A DNA stretch of 12,505 nt from Rubrobacter sp. (GTDB lineage: Bacteria > Actinomycetota > Rubrobacteria > Rubrobacterales > Rubrobacteraceae), in contig JADDPV010000171.1 in assembly GCA_016781705.1 (NCBI GenBank), positions 1-12,505 on the forward strand. Reading direction: 5' to 3'. This document shows, piece after piece, positions 1 through 5,633 of this stretch; the first letter of the stretch is position 1, and each line of letters begins with the position of its first letter. Below the pieces are notes generated by a model. The model saw only the letters and a program-made list of their open reading frames with translations. It had not been told where the DNA came from and searched no databases. Made by a program: the position numbers and the translations under genes.

Positions 1-246
1 TATCTAGCCAATGAAATCTCTGCAAATCGCCTTTTCACACGCAGCACCTATCCCACGTCGAACCCTGCACGCTGCCGTTCGTAGGGCCTAATCTAGACGA
101 AAAGGTGTCGAAGGCAGTCACCGGCGCCGAGTTTTCCACAGCTGTGGAAAACATTGTGGAAAACTATGACAATAACCTGCAAATTTTGATTTTCTTTCCT
201 ACAGGTCTAGCGTGTTGGTAAGGGGTACGCCATAATCCAGCCGGGG
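1..246. other. Non-coding upstream region of the dnaA operon
   Basis: No convincing gene was found here on either strand. The first ~130 bases show nothing recognisable. The right half is more AT-rich and holds the DnaA-box cluster at 131-163. No clear -35/-10 pair was found: TATGAC at 165-170 could be a -10 element, but the hexamer 17 bases upstream (CTGTGG) is poor. In many actinobacteria rpmH/rnpA lie divergently on this side of dnaA; if so here, they are outside the window. Confidence 0.6.
131..163. promoter_or_regulatory. DnaA-box cluster with palindrome upstream of the dnaA operon
   Basis: Three nonamers differ by one base from the DnaA box TTATCCACA. They are TTTTCCACA at 132-140 (plus) and its reverse complement at 143-151 and 155-163 (minus). 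The first two form a perfect 22-bp palindrome at 131-152, with arms GTTTTCCACAG and CTGTGGAAAAC. The cluster lies about 85 bases before the first gene of the dnaA transcription unit. DnaA boxes in dnaA promoters commonly mediate autorepression, so the likely role is DnaA feedback control of both genes. The box matches are seen; the regulation is inferred. Confidence 0.7.
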
Positions 247-1047
247 ATGATGAACGTCGGCGGGACAGCCAGGGAGGCCGCAGAGGCCGGGGTCGGTGTG
301 AAGGTCGCCGTGTATCCCGAGAGCGGAGAGCCGGAAGTGATCGAGGTATCGGCATCCGGGCCACGCGCGGCCGGCGAGAAGTTCACCAGGCTCGTCATGC
401 AGAAGGTAGAGGTGGCCGGGGGGCGTGTGCCAGAACCAGCGGTGAGGGAGGTTGTGGATAACCTCATTCACGCCGACTATAAGGGCGTGGTCATATCGGT
501 CCTCGAGGGAGGAAATGTTATAAGGGTCTCGGACAGGGGAGTGGGGATCTCGCGCAAAGATCGGGCGTTCGAGTTCGGGTTCTCCGGGGCCAGCACGGAG
601 GCGGTAGAGGAGATCCGAGGCGTCGGCGCAGGCTTGGGCATCGCGCGCGCCGCCGCCGAGAAAGCGGGAGGGACAGTCACCATCGAAGACAACATCGGCG
701 GCGGGACCGTCGTCACCATCTCTGCTGGAGGCTCCGGGAAGGCGCCAAGCGACGATACGATACCACCCGTCCAGGCGTCACCTCCGCGACGGAGGTATCC
801 CGATGCCGTGCCGAGGATGAACATCTCCGAGAGGCAGCAGAGGGTTTTGATCACGGTACTGGAGTCCGGCGAAGTCGGCCCTTCTACGGTGGCGGAGAGG
901 CTGGAGATCAGCGTCAGCACCGCGTACCGCGACCTCTCGGTCCTGGAGGAGCACGGCCTCGTCGCCGGCGCCGAGTCGGGGAAGCGCAGCATAACGCCGC
1001 TCGGGTACGACCTTGTCGAGGCTATCGTCGAAGACTGGGTGAAGTAG
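247..1047 (+). CDS. GHKL ATPase domain protein with C-terminal winged helix
   Basis: This is a 266-residue protein of unknown function. Residues ~40-160 form a GHKL (histidine-kinase/anti-sigma type) ATPase domain. It has an N-box with E68 and N72 (EVVDNLIHAD), a G1 motif at 94-101 (VSDRGVGI), a G2 motif at 124-132 (RGVGAGLGI) and GGGTVVTI at 151-158. After a Pro-rich linker, residues ~191-266 form a winged helix of the ArsR/DeoR sort (STVAERLEISVSTAYRDL). There is no phosphoacceptor-His dimerisation domain, membrane segment or receiver domain, so it is not a classical sensor kinase. It could be an ATP-responsive DNA-binding regulator or a RsbW-like serine kinase. The stop is 3 bases before dnaA, suggesting co-transcription and coupling. 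The start is uncertain: ATG occurs at 247 and 250 with no good ribosome-binding site, and an in-frame stop lies at 208. Confidence 0.82.
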   Translation: MMNVGGTAREAAEAGVGVKVAVYPESGEPEVIEVSASGPRAAGEKFTRLVMQKVEVAGGRVPEPAVREVVDNLIHADYKGVVISVLEGGNVIRVSDRGVGISRKDRAFEFGFSGASTEAVEEIRGVGAGLGIARAAAEKAGGTVTIEDNIGGGTVVTISAGGSGKAPSDDTIPPVQASPPRRRYPDAVPRMNISERQQRVLITVLESGEVGPSTVAERLEISVSTAYRDLSVLEEHGLVAGAESGKRSITPLGYDLVEAIVEDWVK

Positions 1048-1050
1048 CCT

Positions 1051-2400
1051 GTGCAGCGCCCCGTAGAAGACGTATGGACGGAGGTCCTCGAACGCGTCTC
1101 GGAACACGTAGAGGTCTCCGCCTTGAGGACTTGGTTCGAGGGTACGCGGCCCGTAAGACTCTATGAGGACCGGTTGGAGATCTCCGTCCCCAACTCCTTC
1201 GCCAAGGAGTACATCGAGAGCAAATTCAAGGCGTTGATCGAGGACGCTCTGGACTCTACTCTAGGCAGTGAGGACGCAAGCCTTATCGTCAGCATAGACG
1301 CCTCGGGCGGCGGGAGGAGGGAGAACGGTTGGGGCGCCGACGGGGCTGACTTCGTCAGGAGTGCGCGCATGCCGCGCCCATTCAAGGCCAAGTACACCTT
1401 CGACACGTTCGTGATCGGAGCAGGAAACCGCTTCGCCCACGCGGCTGCCCTGGCGGTCGCCGAGACCCCGGGCGTCGTCTACAACCCTATGTTCATCTAC
1501 GGTGGTGTTGGCCTGGGCAAGACGCACCTCCTGCACGCCGTCGGGCAGTACGTCGAGGACCAGGACCCGACGATGCGCGTCAAGTACGTCACCTGCGAGA
1601 ACTTCACCAACGACTTCATCAACTCCGTCCGAGACAACGCGCCGCTCGACTTCCAGCGCCGCTACCGCGAGAACGACGTATTGCTCATAGATGACATACA
1701 GTTCCTGGAGGGCAAAATCGAGACGCAGGAGGCGTTCTTCCACACCTTCAATGCGCTCTACGAGGAGAACAAGCAGATCGTCATCACCTCCGACCGACAC
1801 CCGAAGTACATCCCGACGCTGGAGGCGCGCCTAGTCTCGCGCTTTGAGTGGGGCTTGGTCACGGACGTCCAGCCGCCGGACCTGGAGACTCGCATCGCCA
1901 TCCTGCGCAAGAAGGCGATGATGGACCGCCTGGAGGTGGGCGACGAGGTCTTGACGTTCATCGCCTCGAAGGTCTCGACCAACATCCGGGAGCTCGAAGG
2001 GGCGCTGATCCGCATCCTGGCCTACGCCTCGCTCTACGGGAGGCAGGTGAGCGTGGCTCTGGCCGAGGAGGTCTTGAAGGACATCCTGTTGGATGCAGCG
2101 TACCGCGAGATCCCGGTGGAGCTGATACAGCACGAGATCTGCCGCTATTTCGGGATCCAAAAATCCGACCTCGTGGGGGCGAGCCGCTCGAAGCGGTTCG
2201 CCTACCCGCGACAGGTCGCGATGTATCTGTGCCGCGAGCTGACCGACGAGTCACTACCCAAGATCGGTCGCGCCTTCGGCGGCCGCGACCACTCTACCGT
2301 GATGCACTCGACCTCCAAGATCGCCAAACTCATAAACAGCGACCGCGACGTCTTCAACCAGATCCACGAGATCACCTACCAAGTCAAAAGCAAACGCTGA
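1051..2400 (+). CDS. dnaA: Chromosomal replication initiator DnaA
   Basis: DnaA is the AAA+ initiator that binds DnaA boxes, melts oriC and directs helicase loading. The 449-residue length is normal. Domain I covers residues ~1-80. The domain II linker is short (~30 residues, Gly-rich). Domain III carries Walker A GGVGLGKT at 151-158, Walker B LLIDDIQF at 211-218, sensor 1 (IVITSDRHP) and a STNIRELEGAL helix. Domain IV has the basic loop SRSKRFAYPRQ and the DnaA signature from G406 (GRAFGGRDHSTV). The GTG start at 1051 puts the first residues where DnaA domain I normally begins. There is only a weak Shine-Dalgarno, so translation is probably coupled to the upstream gene, whose stop is at 1045-1047. 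Its promoter region contains DnaA boxes, consistent with autoregulation, and its product should bind the array at 2556-2935. Confidence 0.98.
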   Translation: MQRPVEDVWTEVLERVSEHVEVSALRTWFEGTRPVRLYEDRLEISVPNSFAKEYIESKFKALIEDALDSTLGSEDASLIVSIDASGGGRRENGWGADGADFVRSARMPRPFKAKYTFDTFVIGAGNRFAHAAALAVAETPGVVYNPMFIYGGVGLGKTHLLHAVGQYVEDQDPTMRVKYVTCENFTNDFINSVRDNAPLDFQRRYRENDVLLIDDIQFLEGKIETQEAFFHTFNALYEENKQIVITSDRHPKYIPTLEARLVSRFEWGLVTDVQPPDLETRIAILRKKAMMDRLEVGDEVLTFIASKVSTNIRELEGALIRILAYASLYGRQVSVALAEEVLKDILLDAAYREIPVELIQHEICRYFGIQKSDLVGASRSKRFAYPRQVAMYLCRELTDESLPKIGRAFGGRDHSTVMHSTSKIAKLINSDRDVFNQIHEITYQVKSKR

Positions 2401-2497
2401 GAGGAGCGGCCACCCCCGGCCATAGGCAGCAGCGAAAGCACCCCAAGAGCCAACAATCGACGTGCCACCTTTGCCTTCCGCGCCCTCGAACTTCTCC

Positions 2498-2521
2498 TTA
2501 CCCCTCCCCCCAGGGGGGTAA
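2498..2521 (+). terminator. Possible terminator hairpin after dnaA
   Basis: An inverted repeat pairs TTACCCCTC (2498-2506) with GGGGGGTAA (2513-2521), a 9-bp stem with one G-U pair and a 6-base loop. It lies about 100 bases after the dnaA stop and before the first oriC DnaA box. There is no following T-run, so it would be a weak or factor-assisted terminator at best. It could instead only insulate oriC from dnaA transcription. Confidence 0.35.
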
Positions 2522-2555
2522 ATCTGCCACGCTTACGATACACACGTTTCTTATT

Positions 2556-2935
2556 TTATCCACAGGTCATCCACAGCCTTCTCCGCCGTCGTGGATAACT
2601 CTCTCCGCAAGAGTCGCCAAATCGTACGGTTATCCACAAAAACTGTGGATAAAAATCGCCGCCTGTGGATAAACCGTCAATTTCCAAGGAAAATTCTCCC
2701 TAAATACCTCCTCTGAACGAAATATCCTGTGGATAAACCTGTGGATAAGAGGGGTGCAGCCTGTGGATAAAGTTGTGGAAGAAAATGTGGATAACTCGGG
2801 GGTGTGGATAAGTGAGGTAGTTATCCACATTCTATCCACAGGGAAAGGCCGGTTATCCACAATTTCTTCCACAGCGTTGTTGACAAGTTTTGGGCTTAGG
2901 TAAGCGGGATCTGGAAGTTATCCACACTATCCACA
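2556..2935. other. oriC: oriC: DnaA-box array
   Basis: This is the replication origin, in the 606-base non-coding gap between dnaA and dnaN. Perfect TTATCCACA boxes on plus start at 2556, 2630, 2821, 2853 and 2918. Perfect minus-strand boxes start at 2644, 2664, 2728, 2740, 2762, 2786 and 2803. One-mismatch boxes start at 2567 (plus), 2590 (minus), 2832 (plus) and 2927 (plus). Weak two-mismatch sites start at 2774 and 2865. All sites from 2644 to 2811 point left; those from 2821 onward point right. Bases 2401-2555 contain no box, only the possible hairpin at 2498-2521. Position, density and exact matches make the assignment secure. Confidence 0.96.
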
Positions 2936-2992
2936 GCCCTTATTATTAGTATTAGTATAAGAGATATAAGATCTTAACAGTAATAATAAGGG
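2936..2992. other. DNA unwinding element with DnaA-trio repeats
   Basis: Two abutting plus-strand DnaA boxes (2918-2926 and 2927-2935) are followed by a GC spacer, GCCC at 2936-2939. Then come the triplets TTA TTA TTA GTA TTA GTA at 2940-2957. This matches the order of the basal unwinding system described in Bacillus subtilis (boxes, GC cluster, DnaA-trio, unwinding region), where the trio reads C/T-T-A/T on the box strand. Bases 2940-2989 have only 8 G/C in 50 by manual count. The element ends next to the dnaN ribosome-binding site, so unwinding and dnaN expression share this DNA. The layout is seen; the function is inferred. Confidence 0.8.
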
Positions 2993-3006
2993 TAGGAGGT
3001 GGTGCA

Positions 3007-4146
3007 ATGAGGGTGGTCTGTAACACAGAGTTGTTTGGCAGGAAGCTGGCGTTGGCGTCGCGGGGGGTATCGGCTCGCTCGCCGATACAGTTGCTTGGCG
3101 GGATCTTGTTAGAGGCTCGGGGTGAGACGGTGCGGCTCTCGGCAACAGATATGGAGGTCTCCATCCAGACCAGTTCGCCGGCGGAGGTCTCCGAGGAGGG
3201 GCGGGTGGTGGTGCCGGCGCGCATCTTCAACGACGTGGTGCGCTCGTTGCCGGCCGGGGAGATCTCGTTGGAGCACGACCGCGCCGCGGGGACGGTGCGC
3301 CTCAAGGCGCGTGAGAACGAGTACCGCATCCGCGCCTACGCTGCCGAGGACTTCCCCCAGTTGCCCCGGTTCGACGAGGGTTCGGCCTTCAAGATGGGCG
3401 GCGACGCGCTCGTGGAGACCGTCGAGAAGGTCTCGCGGTCGTATTCGAGGGACGAGACACGGCCGGTCTTGACCGGCATACTGGTTAGCTTCGAGGAGTC
3501 GCGGGTGCGTATGGTAACGACGGACTCTTACCGGCTCAGCATCAAGGAGACCGGGTTGGCGACCACGTTCGATGGAGCACGGGAGGCGATCATCCCGGCG
3601 CGAGCGATGCAGGAGGTCGGGCGCATCTTTGCGCAGTCCGACGAGGAGCAGGTCGACGTGGCGCTCTCGGAGAACCAGGCGCTGTTCAGGATCGGGGACG
3701 AGCTCTTCGGGACGCGCCTGATAGAGGGGAACTTCCCGGAGTATCGGCGTTTGCTGCCAGCCACGTTCGAGCGCGAGATCTCCGTCCGCCGTGAGGACTT
3801 GATGGATACCTTGCGCCGCGTCAACCTCTTCGCCGCCCGCCAGACGCCGCCCGTGCCCGTGAGCCTCGCTTTTACCGAGGGCGCGGTCGAGGTCTCGGTG
3901 AGGAACGGGGAGGTCGGCGAGGCGCGCGAGACGCTGCCGGCGAGCTCGACCGGCGAGGAGGAGTTCCACATCTCGTTCAACCCGGGTTATCTCCTGGACG
4001 GCGTCTCGGCCGTGGACTCCGAGAACGTCGTCTTCAAGCTCAACGAGTCCCTCAAGCCCGGGCTTATAACCCCGGAGTCCCCGGACGGCGAGGAGGCGGA
4101 CTTCCTTTACCTGATCATGCCGATGCGCGACCCCTCCCGCGGCTAG
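3007..4146 (+). CDS. dnaN: DNA polymerase III beta subunit (sliding clamp)
   Basis: DnaN forms the dimeric ring that tethers the replicative polymerase to DNA and recruits mismatch-repair, ligase and translesion factors. At 379 residues it has the usual three-fold clamp length. Recognisable family blocks are ETRPVLTGILV at ~155-165, TDSYRLSIKE, and the C-terminal YLIMPMR of the peptide-binding pocket. The ATG start is supported by a strong AGGAGG at 2994-2999, seven bases upstream. No promoter could be fixed. TTGACA at 2880-2885 is a perfect -35 hexamer but lacks a good -10 at the right distance; AT-rich TATAAG sequences lie in the unwinding element. The gene is followed after one base by the S4-domain gene, so dnaN, the S4 gene and recF probably form one operon. 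Confidence 0.97.
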   Translation: MRVVCNTELFGRKLALASRGVSARSPIQLLGGILLEARGETVRLSATDMEVSIQTSSPAEVSEEGRVVVPARIFNDVVRSLPAGEISLEHDRAAGTVRLKARENEYRIRAYAAEDFPQLPRFDEGSAFKMGGDALVETVEKVSRSYSRDETRPVLTGILVSFEESRVRMVTTDSYRLSIKETGLATTFDGAREAIIPARAMQEVGRIFAQSDEEQVDVALSENQALFRIGDELFGTRLIEGNFPEYRRLLPATFEREISVRREDLMDTLRRVNLFAARQTPPVPVSLAFTEGAVEVSVRNGEVGEARETLPASSTGEEEFHISFNPGYLLDGVSAVDSENVVFKLNESLKPGLITPESPDGEEADFLYLIMPMRDPSRG

Positions 4147-4147
4147 G

Positions 4148-4348
4148 TTGAAAGTTCCCCCCGGCATCACCCTCGGCCAGGCCCTCAAGGCCGCCAGCAT
4201 CGCCGGCACCGGCGGGGAAGCCAAGGTCCTGGTGCAGACCGGCGAAGTCACCGTCAACGGCGAGGTCGAAAAGCGCCGCGGCCGCAAGCTCCGTGAGGGC
4301 GACATCGTGGAGGTAGGGGAGGAGAGGTTGGAGGTGACGGATCCTTGA
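4148..4348 (+). CDS. S4-domain RNA-binding protein, YaaA/RlbA type
   Basis: This small protein (66 residues) consists almost entirely of one S4 RNA-binding fold (GGEAKVLVQTGEVTVNGE, then KRRGRKLREGDIVEV). It corresponds in position and size to YaaA (RlbA), encoded between dnaN and recF in Bacillus and many Gram-positive bacteria. That family is thought to act in ribosome/RNA binding; its exact role is not settled. The start is TTG at 4148, one base after the dnaN stop and without a Shine-Dalgarno, so translation probably depends on ribosomes finishing dnaN. Its stop overlaps the recF start by four bases (TTGA at 4345-4348). The family call is confident; the function is not. Confidence 0.88.
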   Translation: MKVPPGITLGQALKAASIAGTGGEAKVLVQTGEVTVNGEVEKRRGRKLREGDIVEVGEERLEVTDP

Positions 4349-5502
4349 GCGCATTCATCCGTGCCTTGCGACTCGTCAACTTCCGGAACTACGCCGACGC
4401 TACTGCGATCCTCTCCCCAGGCCTGAACATCGTCGTCGGCGACAATGCCCAGGGCAAGACGAACCTCCTCGAAGCCATCTCCTTCACCGCCACCGGCTCC
4501 TCGCCCCGCACCCCCAACGACCCCGAGGCCGTCCGATGGGGACAGGACTTCGCCCGCACCGAGATGCGCGTGGTCCTCGACGGAGACGGCAGTGAGGGAG
4601 AGGAGCGCAAGGTCGCCGTGGGCTACGCTCCCGGGCAGAAGAAACGCCTCAGCGTGGACGGCGCTCCGGCGCAATCCCTGGCGCACTACGCCGCCGGCGG
4701 CGCGGGCGTCCGAGTCGTTACGTTCTTCCCGGACGACATCAGGATCGTCAAAGGCGCGCCGTCCGACCGCCGCGAGTTCCTCGACGCCTTGCTCTCGTCC
4801 CTGCGGCCGGCCTACTCCCGGGCCATCGCCGAGTACGCGAAGGCGGTGGGGCAGCGCAACCAGCTCTTGCGACGTATCCGGGACGGTTTCTCCTCCGAGA
4901 AGACCCTCGCGACCTGGGACCGTAAGGTCGTGCAGCTCGGCTCGGAGGTCCTGCGGGGCCGCGAGAGGGCGGTCGGGCCCCTGGGGGAGCTTTTCGGGGA
5001 GGCCGTGAGGACGCTGTACGGCCCCGAGAAGGCCGCGATTGCCTATTCGTATAGTGCAACCCTCGAAGGGTACGCGGAGGCGCTCAGAGAGGCTCACAGG
5101 GCCGATACAGAGCGAGGCAATACCTCGGTGGGACCGCATCGCGACGACTTCGCGGTGCTTTTCGGGGGGGTGAGCATGACAACGTACGGTTCGCAGGGGC
5201 AGCAGCGGCTGGCGACGCTGGCCTTGAAGTTCGCGGCGCGGGAGTACTTGAGGGGGGAGACGGGACGGGACCCGGTGTTGCTCTTCGACGATGTGATGAG
5301 CGAGCTCGACGAGGAGCGGCGAGGGTATCTCTCGGGGTACTTCCTGCAGAGCACGCAGGCGGTCATCTCCACGACCAACCTGGAGTACTTCGACGAGGAG
5401 GTCCTGGAGCGGGCGCGGGTTCTACGCATATCTGGTGGCGCGATCTCCGACGCCACCAGGGGTGGTGCAGGAAGGGCGGCGCGAGAGCGAGGAACGGCTT
5501 AG
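4345..5502 (+). CDS. recF: DNA replication and repair protein RecF
   Basis: RecF is an SMC/Rad50-like ATPase that, with RecO and RecR, loads RecA at single-strand gaps and stalled forks. At 385 residues it has normal length. The Walker A GDNAQGKTN is at 32-40, the ABC-type signature YGSQGQQRL at 281-289, and Walker B LLFDDVMSELD at ~312-322. The N-terminus (IRALRLVNFRNYADA) is typical of RecF. The TTG start overlaps the preceding stop by four bases, giving tight coupling to the dnaN-S4 operon. The C-terminal ~25 residues are Gly/Ala/Arg-rich and poorly conserved. An inverted repeat covers the stop codon. No dciA-like (DUF721) gene follows, unlike the usual actinobacterial recF-dciA-gyrB order. 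Confidence 0.96.
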   Translation: MSAFIRALRLVNFRNYADATAILSPGLNIVVGDNAQGKTNLLEAISFTATGSSPRTPNDPEAVRWGQDFARTEMRVVLDGDGSEGEERKVAVGYAPGQKKRLSVDGAPAQSLAHYAAGGAGVRVVTFFPDDIRIVKGAPSDRREFLDALLSSLRPAYSRAIAEYAKAVGQRNQLLRRIRDGFSSEKTLATWDRKVVQLGSEVLRGRERAVGPLGELFGEAVRTLYGPEKAAIAYSYSATLEGYAEALREAHRADTERGNTSVGPHRDDFAVLFGGVSMTTYGSQGQQRLATLALKFAAREYLRGETGRDPVLLFDDVMSELDEERRGYLSGYFLQSTQAVISTTNLEYFDEEVLERARVLRISGGAISDATRGGAGRAARERGTA

Positions 5503-5510
5503 ATAAGCCG
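5495..5510 (+). other. Short inverted repeat over the recF stop codon
   Basis: CGGCTTA (5495-5501) is followed after two bases by its reverse complement TAAGCCG (5504-5510). A realistic RNA hairpin would have a 5-bp stem with a 6-base loop containing the recF stop. There is no T-run, so this is at best a weak transcription end or mRNA-stabilising structure. Confidence 0.3.
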
Positions 5511-5529
5511 TAAACCAGCAATCTTGGGC

Positions 5530-5557
5530 TTGGAAAACGCAATGGTTGTGTTACAAT
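5530..5557 (+). promoter_or_regulatory. Predicted sigma70-type promoter of gyrB-gyrA
   Basis: TTGGAA at 5530-5535 and TACAAT at 5552-5557 are separated by 16 bases and fit the housekeeping promoter consensus (TTGACA/TATAAT). They sit in the only long gap between recF and gyrB. A start near 5564 would leave a leader of about 70 bases before the gyrB TTG, including AGGAGGG at 5618-5624. This is the best promoter match in the window. Gyrase promoters are often sensitive to supercoiling; a slightly short 16-base spacer would be compatible with that, but this is inference. Confidence 0.65.
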
Positions 5558-5633
5558 CTCCCAGTGCAAAGGTTAATTGTAGAGATCGGTTCGAGCGTTT
5601 CGTTTATTTACGGGTCTAGGAGGGTGTGGTTCG

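Noticed and set aside
1848..2672. Plus-strand frame overlapping the end of dnaA and entering oriC
   Set aside because: It is out of frame with dnaA, rich in Gly/Pro/Arg, and runs through DnaA boxes; no support for coding.
2880..2885. Perfect TTGACA -35 element for dnaN
   Set aside because: No acceptable -10 hexamer lies 15-19 bases downstream, so a promoter cannot be supported.
3109..5139. Long open frame on the minus strand opposite dnaN, the S4 gene and recF
   Set aside because: GC-rich coding DNA commonly leaves the opposite strand open. The product has no recognisable domain and lies across three well-supported genes.
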